Notes: a model not told the origin generated them from the sequence alone. A stretch of DNA of 7,320 nucleotides from Actinomycetes bacterium (GCA_021800645.1 JAJYYT010000020.1:5868-13187), one strand, 5' to 3'. Counted from the stretch's first letter, positions 1-6,232 are shown. Translations and numbers: made by a program.

Positions 1-2
1 TC

Positions 3-632
3 GGAATGGCACTCGGATCACCCGGCCGGCAAGCGGGACACCCCTCGGAGAACCTGCGCACGGGCGGCGGAGCGTTCACGCACACGGCCACGGGCACCGC
101 GCAGGGGGCAGGCACGCGCACGGCCCAGGGGGCAGGCACGCCGTCAGGGGCAGGAGGCGGGGCGAACGGCAATCCCGCACCTGCGCGAGCCCCCTCGCGG
201 AGCACGGGCGTGAAGGCTCCGCCATCCTCGGAGACGCCGCCGGCTCCGCAGTCGGCGTCGTCTCCGTCAACGCCGCCGTCCTCCAAGACGCCGCCGACTC
301 CGGCAACGCCGCCTTCCAAGACACCGCCCTCTTCGACCACGGAACCGGCCTCCCCCGCTCCGGCCGCCCCTGGAGCTGGCCCACGGATCGTGTCGGTGTC
401 CCCCGCCTCGGGAGCCGCGGGGCGGACGGTGCTGGTCGACGGCTCGGGGCTGTTCAGCAGCAACGGTCTCGTCGTGGCGCGCTTCGGCGCCAGCACCGCG
501 CCGACGAGCTGCAACTCGGAGAGCTCGTGCACCGTGACCGTGCCCGATCTCGGCAGCCGCCCCTCGACGGTGCCCCTCACGATCCTCACCGAGGGCGGCA
601 CCTCGAACTCGCTCAGTTTCTCGTACACATAG
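3..632 (+). CDS. C-terminal part of a secreted low-complexity protein ending in an IPT/TIG domain (5' end outside window)
   Basis: The frame is open to the left edge. The first in-window ATG (base 6) is followed by no signal peptide or hydrophobic stretch, so I read this as the tail of a longer protein rather than a complete gene. Numbering from that ATG, residues 1-65 are Gly/Ala/Thr-rich with TAQGAGT repeated twice. Residues 66-125 are a Pro/Ser/Thr linker with repeated TPPSS/KTPP units. Residues 126-207 form one IPT/TIG-like beta-sandwich: it opens PRIVSVSPASGAAG, continues VLVDGSGLF and closes with the typical SLSFSYT strand, which ends at the TAG stop. Two cysteines (169 and 175) lie close enough for a small disulfide loop, consistent with export. 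IPT/TIG domains usually mediate adhesion or surface binding; the ligand is unknown. It converges on the minus-strand oxidase gene with a 36-base gap. Domain type is fairly sure; overall function is unknown. Confidence 0.72.
   Translation, partial: GMALGSPGRQAGHPSENLRTGGGAFTHTATGTAQGAGTRTAQGAGTPSGAGGGANGNPAPARAPSRSTGVKAPPSSETPPAPQSASSPSTPPSSKTPPTPATPPSKTPPSSTTEPASPAPAAPGAGPRIVSVSPASGAAGRTVLVDGSGLFSSNGLVVARFGASTAPTSCNSESSCTVTVPDLGSRPSTVPLTILTEGGTSNSLSFSYT
102..141 (+). repeat. Direct repeat, 16 bp x 2, 24-bp period, coding TAQGAGT
   Basis: The 16-base unit CAGGGGGCAGGCACGC occurs at 102-117 and again at 126-141. The offset is 24 bases, or eight codons, so the repeat stays in frame and gives two copies of the peptide TAQGAGT. 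It lies in the Gly/Thr-rich part of the IPT-domain protein and looks like a slippage-prone linker. Confidence 0.75.
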
Positions 633-668
633 GCGCAGATCGTCTCCGGTGCCCGTCCTCGTGATGGC

Positions 669-1844
669 TCAGGGACTGGGGACCTCGAGCCAGTCCGGGC
701 CCAGCTGGTCGACCGAGGAGCAGCCCATGAGCACCATCGTCCGGCGCATCTCCGTTCGCAGGATGTCGAGGATCCGCTCCACTCCACGCTCCCCAGCCGC
801 CGCGAGCCCGAAGAGGTAGGGGCGCCCGACCAGCACGGCGCGCGCGCCGAGCGCGAGAGCTGCGACGACGTGCGAGCCGCGGCGGATCCCGCCGTCGATC
901 AGGACCTCGGCGTCGCCGCCGACCGCGGCGACCACCTCTGGGAGCACCCGAAGCGTCGCCGGAGCGCCGTCGAGTTGGCGCCCCCCGTGGTTCGAGACGA
1001 CGACGGCGTCCGCGCCCGCGTCCACCGCCCGGCGTGCGTCCGTCGCGGACAGGACACCCTTCACGAGGAACGGACCGTCCCACCGCCGGCGAAGATGCTC
1101 GACGTCGTCCCACGAGAAGGGTGACGCGACCGAGCTGAGCAGTCCGCCGCCGTGCTCGGAAGGGTCCGCGCCACGCCTCGAGAGCTTGATGCCGGTCGCG
1201 GCGAGCTGCGCCGCCCAGCGCGGGCGCGCAAGCGCCTGGACGCCGAGCGGGACCGCGTTGTGCGCGTCGAGGCGGAGCGGTGGTGCCACCCCGTGACGCA
1301 CGTCGCGTTCACGGTTGCCGAGCGTCGGCGTGTCGACGGTGATCATGAGCGCCTCGACGCCGGCGGCAGCTGCCCTGTCCGAGAGCGCGTCGGCCTCTGC
1401 GAGCCCACCTGCCGAGTAGAGCTGGAACCACACCGGCGCTCGCGACTCTTCTGCGACCTCTTCCACCGGACTGCCGGCGACGGTGCTCAGCACCGACACG
1501 GTGCCCTTCGACGCCGCCGCGCGTGCCACCCCGGCGGGACCGTCTGGGTGGAGCAGGCGGACCAGACCGCACGGACCGAGCAGCACCGGGAAGTCCAGGG
1601 TCTTGCCGAGCACCGTGACGCCAAGGCGCGGCTGAGTGTCCCCTGATGCCATCTTCGGCCGGAACGCAACCGCGGCGAACGCGTCTTCGTTCCTACGCAT
1701 CGTCACCTCGTCGTCCGCCGCGCCGTCGACGTAATCGAAGAGCACGGCCGGCAGCTTCCTGCGCGCCACGCGTCGCGCGTCACGGACGCTGTGCAGCCTC
1801 TGGGCGGCGCGCACGTCGGCACGGGAAAGAAGTTCGTCGAGCAT
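669..1844 (-). CDS. FMN-dependent alpha-hydroxy-acid oxidase/dehydrogenase (LldD / glycolate oxidase family)
   Basis: A 391-residue protein, a normal length for this TIM-barrel flavoenzyme family, which oxidises (S)-2-hydroxy acids such as lactate, glycolate or mandelate to 2-oxo acids. All expected active-site positions are present by analogy with plant glycolate oxidase: Y38 in DYVDGAADDE, Y143 in WFQLYS, D171 and R178 in TVDTPTLGNRE, K262 in LVKGVL, and the catalytic base H286 with R289 in SNHGGRQLD. The C-terminal FMN-phosphate motif is DGGIRRGSHV followed by ALGARAVLVGRPYLFG. There is no signal peptide or membrane anchor, so it is probably cytoplasmic. The variable loop around 184-235 (RHGVAPPLRL onward) decides substrate and electron acceptor, and I cannot assign either from sequence. 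The start is an ATG directly after the TGA of the upstream SDR gene, with a strong ribosome site, indicating translational coupling. Lactate 2-monooxygenase or a mycofactocin-type relative cannot be excluded. Confidence 0.93.
   Translation of the reverse strand: MLDELLSRADVRAAQRLHSVRDARRVARRKLPAVLFDYVDGAADDEVTMRRNEDAFAAVAFRPKMASGDTQPRLGVTVLGKTLDFPVLLGPCGLVRLLHPDGPAGVARAAASKGTVSVLSTVAGSPVEEVAEESRAPVWFQLYSAGGLAEADALSDRAAAAGVEALMITVDTPTLGNRERDVRHGVAPPLRLDAHNAVPLGVQALARPRWAAQLAATGIKLSRRGADPSEHGGGLLSSVASPFSWDDVEHLRRRWDGPFLVKGVLSATDARRAVDAGADAVVVSNHGGRQLDGAPATLRVLPEVVAAVGGDAEVLIDGGIRRGSHVVAALALGARAVLVGRPYLFGLAAAGERGVERILDILRTEMRRTMVLMGCSSVDQLGPDWLEVPSP
673..696. terminator. Weak candidate hairpin at the convergent gene ends
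   Basis: GGACTGG (673-679) and CCAGTCC (690-696) form a perfect 7-bp stem around a 10-base loop containing CTCGAG. It sits in the last codons of the minus-strand oxidase gene, about 40 bases past the stop of the plus-strand IPT gene. It could therefore serve as a bidirectional stop for the convergent pair. No T-tract follows on either strand, so it is not a canonical intrinsic terminator, and a chance hairpin in GC-rich coding DNA is possible. Confidence 0.22.
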
Positions 1845-2627
1845 TCAGCTCCCCTCCGTCGCACGTCGATGGACCGTCGTCGCGCCGCACTGGTCGCGGG
1901 CGAGCACGACGAGCGTGTCGATGTTCACGTGCGCCGGCCGCGTCACCACGAACGCGATGCAGTCCGCGACGTCCTGCGCGCTGAGCGGCGTCATCCCGCG
2001 GTAAAGGGCCTTTGCACGTTGCTCGTCACCGTGAAAGCGGACTCTGCTGAATTCCGTCTCGACCATGCCCGGGTCGATCTCCGAAACTCTGACGGGGTGG
2101 CCGAGGAGCTCCATGCGAAGGACTCTCGAGAACGCGCGTTCGGCGAACTTTGCGGCGTTGTAGCCGGCGCCACCGGTGTAGGGCTCGTAGCCCGCAATGG
2201 ACCCGACCGTCACGACGTGCCCGTCCCCGCTCGCTTCGAGCAAGGGAAGGAGGCGTTTCGTCATGCGCAGCGTGCCCAGGACGTTCACGTCGTACATGGC
2301 CCGCCACTCCTCCTCGTCTGCGGCCTCGATCCGGTCGAGCCCGAACGCACCTCCGGCGTTGTTGACGAGGACGCTGCATGCGCCGATGTCCGCACAGAAA
2401 CGGTCAACCGACGCGGCATCGGTGACATCCAACGGCGACCAACGGCCTCCGATCTCCTCGGCGAGCGCACGAAGTCTTTCTGCGCGGCGGGCGCCCACCA
2501 CCACGTCGAACCCGAGGTCTGCGAGGCGCCGCGCGGTGGCCTCACCGATCCCGCTCGACGCCCCCGTCACGACCGCCACCCGCTTCGTCTTCGTCGCGCC
2601 CGTGGCCCCGCTGGTGATCTCGGTCAC
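1845..2627 (-). CDS. YdfG-like NADP-dependent short-chain dehydrogenase (3-hydroxy acid dehydrogenase type)
   Basis: A 260-residue classical SDR with a Rossmann fold. Cofactor motif TGASSGIG is at 21-28. A basic GARR after the second strand favours NADP(H). NNAG is at 89-92, N115 in YDVNVLG, and the catalytic S143-Y156-K160 have the usual 13 and 4 spacings. The C-terminal part resembles E. coli YdfG, as I recall its sequence: DPGMVETEFSRVRFHGDE, then RPAHVNIDTL and a final VHR. YdfG enzymes oxidise 3-hydroxy acids (serine, allo-threonine, 3-hydroxyisobutyrate) and reduce malonic semialdehyde; the substrate here is inferred. The frame is open further upstream into the Rpf-like gene, but those extra residues are Arg-rich and out of place. 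The GTG at 2627 has AAGGTGG seven bases before it and gives the family's usual length. It is 41 bases after the Rpf-like gene and directly abuts the oxidase gene. Confidence 0.92.
   Translation of the reverse strand: MTEITSGATGATKTKRVAVVTGASSGIGEATARRLADLGFDVVVGARRAERLRALAEEIGGRWSPLDVTDAASVDRFCADIGACSVLVNNAGGAFGLDRIEAADEEEWRAMYDVNVLGTLRMTKRLLPLLEASGDGHVVTVGSIAGYEPYTGGAGYNAAKFAERAFSRVLRMELLGHPVRVSEIDPGMVETEFSRVRFHGDEQRAKALYRGMTPLSAQDVADCIAFVVTRPAHVNIDTLVVLARDQCGATTVHRRATEGS
1851..1857 (-). promoter_or_regulatory. Shine-Dalgarno site for the hydroxy-acid oxidase gene
   Basis: On the minus strand GGAGGGG lies six bases (AGCTGA) before the ATG at 1844. It falls inside the last codons of the SDR gene. 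It fixes the start at 1844 and supports reinitiation or coupled translation across the TGA-ATG junction. Confidence 0.8.
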
Positions 2628-2634
2628 GGGCTCG

Positions 2635-2641
2635 CCACCTT
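2635..2641 (-). promoter_or_regulatory. Shine-Dalgarno site deciding the SDR start
   Basis: AAGGTGG on the minus strand, seven bases before the GTG at 2627. It supports this GTG over the longer open frame starting at 2816, which would overlap the upstream coding region by about 150 bases. Confidence 0.65.
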
Positions 2642-2668
2642 CGGGGTCGGGCGCAGAACGGACCTGGC

Positions 2669-3889
2669 TCAGCTGCGGCACGGGTCGTACCAGGGCTGCT
2701 CGCCGTCGGCGTTGTACAACGCGATCGCGAGCAGATCTTGAGCCCTCGGCGACGCCTGATAGGGCGGGACGCCGGAAAGTGTCGGCATCCCCGCGAGCCC
2801 GGCGGCCAAGTCCCACGTCGGCTGCGAGAACTGAAAAGCGCCCATGTACTGCCCTGTGGGTGAGATCGCCTGGTAATTCCCACTGGACTCCGCTTGGACC
2901 ACGCAGCGCAAGAACGCGTTCAGCGGCGGCAGCCCGCCTGTGGATGGCGGTGTGGGAGGTGCCGCGCCAGGCGGTGCTGCGGGTGCTCCAGAAGGCGGTG
3001 TGGCGGACGCTCCCGAAGGCGGTGCGGAAGGTGCCGCGCCAGGCGGTGCTGCGGGCGTATCGGAGGAGGCTGCGGAAGGCGCACCGGCGGAGGAGGACGA
3101 CGTGCTTCCGCCAGTGGAAGGAGCCGGGGACCCGGCGGTCGGGGCGTTCGATGCAGCCGGCAAGAGCTGGGCGGCTCTGCGCACTTGCTGACGCGCCCTT
3201 AGGACCTGCTCGCGGGCGATGAGGACCTCCAGCTCTCCGGTGATCCCGGCGCGCTGACGCGCGAGCTCCTGCTCGGTCGACCGGGCCGCGGCGAGCGCAG
3301 CGTCCGCGCCGTTCATCTCGTGGTGCGCGCGATCCGCAAGCTGTTGCACCGCCTCTGCCTCGGCGCGCAGCATCCGCTGCTCGAGCTGAAGCCGGTCTTC
3401 AGCCGCTCCGAGGTCTCCCGCCATCACCTGCACGTACACCGTGCTCGCGTCCTCCGAGGGCGTCGCGGCGAAGAGCGCGCTCGTGCCGCCGGCCTGCGTG
3501 CCACCCTCCACGTACGTCATGACCGCGGCGCTGCGCAGTCTCCCTCGATCCTCGAGGATGTGACGTCGCGTCGCGCCCATTGCCGCCTCGAGCCGGCGCA
3601 GGCGAAGATCATCCGCGGCGATGCTCTTCACGTACGCGGAACGTTGCTGCAGATAACCGTTGATCTGCAACTGCTCGAGCACCATCTGCTCTGAGAGCAC
3701 GGACGCCTGCTGCTGGAGGCTCGCTGCCGGGTTCGCGCCTGCAGGCGCGACGGCGAGGCACAGCGTTGCACCGAGCACCGCTGCGACACCGAGGCTGCAC
3801 AGGGCTGGCACGACCGCTCTCGCCGCCGACACCGCGCCCCGTCGCACCGGCTCCGAATCGGCCGCGAGGGCACGCCAGAGGACGGTCAC
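2669..3889 (-). CDS. Secreted coiled-coil protein with C-terminal Rpf/lysozyme-like (transglycosylase) domain
   Basis: A 406-residue exported protein. Residues 19-52 are a hydrophobic signal segment ending APAGA-NP, a likely signal peptidase I site. Residues 55-125 and 155-240 are Gln/Glu/Arg/Ala-rich helices predicted to be coiled coil. Between them lies a short Gly/Ser hinge (EGGTQAGGTSALFAATPSEDAS), a layout like the regulatory domains of CwlO/RipC/PcsB-type wall hydrolases. Residues 249-320 are a Pro/Ala/Ser linker. Residues 321-406 are an Rpf-like lysozyme fold: AESSGNY with E334 as probable catalytic glutamate, then SPTGQYMGAFQFSQPTWD, and a closing PWYDPC. C329 and C404 may form a disulfide. 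Inferred role: cleavage of peptidoglycan glycan strands during growth, division or resuscitation. The start is GTG at 3889 with AGGGG five bases upstream; a candidate promoter lies just before it. The catalytic domain is reasonably sure; the FtsEX-type regulation is inference. Confidence 0.88.
   Translation of the reverse strand: MTVLWRALAADSEPVRRGAVSAARAVVPALCSLGVAAVLGATLCLAVAPAGANPAASLQQQASVLSEQMVLEQLQINGYLQQRSAYVKSIAADDLRLRRLEAAMGATRRHILEDRGRLRSAAVMTYVEGGTQAGGTSALFAATPSEDASTVYVQVMAGDLGAAEDRLQLEQRMLRAEAEAVQQLADRAHHEMNGADAALAAARSTEQELARQRAGITGELEVLIAREQVLRARQQVRRAAQLLPAASNAPTAGSPAPSTGGSTSSSSAGAPSAASSDTPAAPPGAAPSAPPSGASATPPSGAPAAPPGAAPPTPPSTGGLPPLNAFLRCVVQAESSGNYQAISPTGQYMGAFQFSQPTWDLAAGLAGMPTLSGVPPYQASPRAQDLLAIALYNADGEQPWYDPCRS
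2939..3058 (-). repeat. Octapeptide repeats in the Pro/Ala linker, with a 27-bp direct repeat
   Basis: Residues 278-317 of the Rpf-like protein are five tandem octads: TPAAPPGA, APSAPPSG, ASATPPSG, APAAPPGA, APPTPPST. At DNA level a 27-base identical block occurs at 2957-2983 and 3029-3055, exactly 72 bases (three octads) apart, and GAAGGCGGTG recurs at 2991 and 3015. The identity points to recent unit duplication. It is probably a flexible wall-spanning linker whose length can vary between strains. Confidence 0.8.
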
Positions 3890-3898
3890 GGGAGCCCC

Positions 3899-3928
3899 TG
3901 TCTAGCGAGAGATCGCGCCTTTCGTCAA
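3899..3928 (-). promoter_or_regulatory. Candidate sigma-70-type promoter for the Rpf-like gene
   Basis: On the minus strand, TTGACG (3928-3923) is followed after 18 bases by TAGACA (3904-3899). The -35 is near-consensus and the -10 is imperfect because its last base is A instead of T. The -10 ends nine bases before the GTG at 3889, so the transcript would have almost no leader. In that case the AGGGG before the GTG would lie partly or wholly outside the mRNA. It falls in the 72-base gap after the permease stop, giving the Rpf-like gene a way to be expressed separately. Confidence 0.4.
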
Positions 3929-3961
3929 GGTGCGGCGCCCGAGAGTGGTTCGTCCGTGCAA

Positions 3962-5902
3962 TCATTGCGCCTCGTCGCGCGCCTCGTCGCGCGCTTCGTC
4001 GCGTGCCGAGCCGTGCTCGTCGCCGAGCGCCGGGCCGCCGCGCTCATGGACGCGAAGCCCCATGACGGCCCTCGCGACGACGACGTCTTCACGAGATCGG
4101 AGCGCCGCGACGAGGACCGTGTCGATGTGGTTGTGCAGGAACGCGTCGCGACGCCGGTCCGGGCGGACGACTGGGAGCAGGACCACGATCTGCGCCTCGA
4201 CACGCGCCCTCAGCTCGTCGATGAGCTCGACGATCGGGCGCGCGACCGACGCGTACTCGGTCCGGAGCACGCGCAGGGGGACGCCCGGGTCCCAGCGCGT
4301 CCATTCGGCGCGCAGCGCTTCGCCCTGCTCGTCTGCTCCTTCCTCGTCGCGCAGGACGCTCACCGCGAGGACCTCGTCTCCGAGGGAGAGCGCCTGGCTG
4401 AGGGCAAGCGAGGTGAGCCGGCTCACTCCGGTCACCGGAACGACGACGTAGGTCGAACGGCCGTGCGGCATCGGGGGCGTCGTGCCGACGCCCAACTCCT
4501 CGTGCGTCAGGCGGTAGTAGCGATTGATGCGCACGAAGAGCAACATGAAGCACGGGACCGCGACGAGGACGACCCATGCACCCGAGGTGAACTTGGTGAC
4601 GACGAAGATCGCGGTGGCGACGCCGGTGACGAGCGAGCCCAGGCCGTTGAGCGCCGCGCGCAGCTGCCAGCGAAGAGGACGGGTCTTGTGCCAATGGACC
4701 ACGAGGCCGGCCTGCGCGAGGGTGAAGCCGGTGAAGACCCCGATCGCGAACATGGGGATCAGCGCCTGCGTTGTGCCGTCGACCGCGACGAGGAGCGCGC
4801 CCGCGAGCACCGCCAGCGTCACGATGCCGTAGGTGAACACCTGGCGGTCACCTCGCAAGGAGAACAAGTGGGGCAGGTAGTCGTCGCGCCCGAGGAGGCT
4901 GGCCAGCACCGGAAGGCCGCCGAAGGAGGTGTTCGCGGCCAGCGCGAGAACAAGGGTGATCGTCACGGACACGAGGAAGAAAGCCCAGTGCCGGCCGACA
5001 GCGTCGGCCATGATCTCGCTCAGCACGGTCTGCCCCGATCGCGGCCCCACGTGCCAACGGCGGTCGAGCGTCGCGAGCCCGAGCAGCATCGCGCCAAGGA
5101 TGACGCCGAGCAGCATCTCCGTACGCTTGGCGCGGACGACGCGTGGCGGCTTGAACAACGGGACGCCGTTCGCGATCGCCTCCACGCCCGTCAGCGCGCT
5201 GCAGCCCGAGGAGAACGCCTTGAGCACCAGCAGGATCCCGACAGTCTCCAGCGGGCGGGACGGAAGAAGGGAACGTCCGGGCTGGGGCGAGTGGAGACCC
5301 AACGGATGCACGAGTCCGACCGCGATGATCGCGAGCAGGCCCACGATGAACAGGAGCGTCGGCAGGAGGAACGCCCGGGCCGTCTCACCGAGCCCCCGCA
5401 GGTTCATCACCGTGACGACTGCAAGAATGCCGAGGCACAGCGGCAAGGTCGCACCGGAGACCGACGGGTACGCGGCCGTCAGTGCCGCGACACCAGCTGA
5501 GATCGACACCGCGACCGTGAGCGTGTAGTCGACCACGAGCGCCGCCGCCGCGAGGAGGCTCGCCCTTGCGCCCAAGTTCGCTCTCGACACCGCGTACGCG
5601 CCGCCGCCCGCCGGGTACGCATCGATGACCTGTCGGTACGACGCCACGAGGATCGCGAGCAGGACCACGATCGCGACGGTGACCGGCAGGACGAGCCGCA
5701 GCGCTCCGGCACCCGCTCCGGCGAGCACCACGACGATGGCCTCCGGCCCGTACGCGACCGAGGTGAGCGCGTCGAGGGAAAGGGCCGACAGGCCCTCGAC
5801 GGGGGTGATCTCCTCGGCGCTCAGGTCGCCGAACGGTAGAGGCCTGCCCACCAGGACCTGCCAGACGCGTCGGGCTCCTCCGCGCTGGTTCACGCCCTCC
5901 AC
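3962..5902 (-). CDS. kimA: KimA-like APC-superfamily potassium/amino-acid permease
   Basis: About 646 residues with some 12 hydrophobic segments (roughly 45-460), then a soluble cytoplasmic domain (about 483-621). Motifs match Bacillus KimA (YdaO) as I recall it: GRPLP near the N-terminus, LDALTSVAYGPE with D44 and Y51 at KimA's K+-coordinating positions, SYRQVIDAYPAGGGAYAVSR, VDYTLTVAVSISAG, NLRGLGE, KAFSSGCSALTGVEAIANG (T238, E241), LAANTSFGGLP, and VFTGFTLAQAG before the tail. The soluble domain starts TYVVVPVTGVSRL and ends near HNHIDTVLVAAL, as in KimA, where the C-terminal region receives c-di-AMP control. The likely role is proton-coupled K+ uptake; some relatives are annotated only as amino-acid permeases. 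The start is uncertain: GTG codons at 5911, 5902 and 5893 all fit the family N-terminus, and none has a well-spaced ribosome site. The frame stays open to 6190, but that extension overlaps the divergent small gene and lacks family similarity. The tail ends in three ARDE repeats, absent from KimA. Confidence 0.88.
   Translation of the reverse strand: MEGVNQRGGARRVWQVLVGRPLPFGDLSAEEITPVEGLSALSLDALTSVAYGPEAIVVVLAGAGAGALRLVLPVTVAIVVLLAILVASYRQVIDAYPAGGGAYAVSRANLGARASLLAAAALVVDYTLTVAVSISAGVAALTAAYPSVSGATLPLCLGILAVVTVMNLRGLGETARAFLLPTLLFIVGLLAIIAVGLVHPLGLHSPQPGRSLLPSRPLETVGILLVLKAFSSGCSALTGVEAIANGVPLFKPPRVVRAKRTEMLLGVILGAMLLGLATLDRRWHVGPRSGQTVLSEIMADAVGRHWAFFLVSVTITLVLALAANTSFGGLPVLASLLGRDDYLPHLFSLRGDRQVFTYGIVTLAVLAGALLVAVDGTTQALIPMFAIGVFTGFTLAQAGLVVHWHKTRPLRWQLRAALNGLGSLVTGVATAIFVVTKFTSGAWVVLVAVPCFMLLFVRINRYYRLTHEELGVGTTPPMPHGRSTYVVVPVTGVSRLTSLALSQALSLGDEVLAVSVLRDEEGADEQGEALRAEWTRWDPGVPLRVLRTEYASVARPIVELIDELRARVEAQIVVLLPVVRPDRRRDAFLHNHIDTVLVAALRSREDVVVARAVMGLRVHERGGPALGDEHGSARDEARDEARDEAQ
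3969..4004 (-). repeat. 12-bp tandem repeat x 3 encoding the ARDE tail of the permease
   Basis: On the plus strand the units are GCCTCGTCGCGC (3969-3980), the same again (3981-3992), and GCTTCGTCGCGT (3993-4004). In the permease frame they give ARDEARDEARDE followed by AQ and the TGA stop. The identity of two units suggests replication slippage and a tail of variable length. Confidence 0.8.
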
Positions 5903-6010
5903 GGCGTCCACTGTTCCACGCGGATCGCACCGGAGCCCGACCGCGCTCTGTCTGCCTGCCCGCGCGTCCGATGTCGCACGGGAACAGACGGGAACGGGCA
6001 GACTGGGTGC
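5903..6010. promoter_or_regulatory. Divergent intergenic region between permease and small zinc-ribbon gene
   Basis: Transcription of both flanking genes must start near here. The octamer ACGGGAAC occurs twice (5978-5985 and 5988-5995), 10 bases apart, about one helical turn, as expected for a same-face protein binding site. CTGCCCG (5956-5962) and CGGGCAG (5995-6001) form a 7-bp inverted repeat with a 32-base spacer. CAGACT (5999-6004) is a -10-like hexamer six bases before the ATG at 6011. No convincing -35 box and no ydaO-type c-di-AMP riboswitch were recognised; the region is short for one. Exact sites are tentative. Confidence 0.35.
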
Positions 6011-6232
6011 ATGCCCGCGCGCCGCGCCCATCGACCACTCGCGCTCGGTTCCTCGCACTGGCGAGAGGATGGGCAGCCCAAGGTCCGCTACCCCAGCAGA
6101 TCCGACGCCCTCACGGCCGCAGACGAGCGCGCGCGTGAGTCCGGCACGGAGCTCGGCGTCTACGAGTGCGCCTTCTGCGGGGGCTGGCACATGGGGCGAC
6201 GCTCCGGCCGCGCCGGACGTCTCGACGCCTGA
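6011..6232 (+). CDS. Small CxxC-GGWH zinc-ribbon-like protein, function unknown
   Basis: A 73-residue basic protein. The core is KVRYPSRSDALTAADERARES (24-44), a strand plus an Ala-rich helix, followed by YECAFCGGWHMGRR (51-64). C53, C56 and H60 form a CxxCx3H half-site that could bind zinc, completed by another residue (for example H16) or by dimerisation. Small proteins with a C-terminal CxxCGGWH ending are common in actinobacteria and their phages, and I know of no defined role. The ATG at 6011 has no clear Shine-Dalgarno but has a -10-like CAGACT six bases before it, so a leaderless transcript is possible. It is transcribed divergently from the permease. A later start would still keep the conserved core. 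I trust the gene because the compact motif reads in frame up to the stop, while the opposite-strand extension of the permease frame shows nothing recognisable. Confidence 0.75.
   Translation: MPARRAHRPLALGSSHWREDGQPKVRYPSRSDALTAADERARESGTELGVYECAFCGGWHMGRRSGRAGRLDA

Noticed and set aside
2628..2816. Upstream extension of the SDR frame to 2816
   Set aside because: The 63 extra residues are Arg-rich and overlap the end of the Rpf-like gene. The GTG at 2627 has a ribosome site and gives the normal SDR length.
1791..3222. Two overlapping plus-strand open frames (316 and 341 codons) opposite the SDR and Rpf-like genes
   Set aside because: Arg/Ser-rich or charged low-complexity translations, mirror images of well-supported minus-strand genes.
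3962..4010. Short tandem repeats considered as a CRISPR array
   Set aside because: 12-base units without spacers, in frame with the permease C-terminus. They are coding slippage repeats.
3956..5500. Long open frame of 514 codons on the plus strand opposite the permease
   Set aside because: Its translation is dominated by Arg, Asp, Glu, His and Gln with no domain, and it mirrors a clearly homologous permease. Long antisense frames are expected in DNA this GC-rich.
5903..6010. ydaO-type c-di-AMP riboswitch before the permease
   Set aside because: I looked for one because kimA genes can carry it, but the region is only about 108 bases and I saw none of the conserved riboswitch core. A covariance-model search would settle it.
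5903..6190. N-terminal extension of the permease frame to 6190
   Set aside because: About 96 extra residues with no similarity to KimA, overlapping the divergent CxxC-GGWH gene and the shared promoter region. The family N-terminus starts about 10-20 residues before GRPLP.
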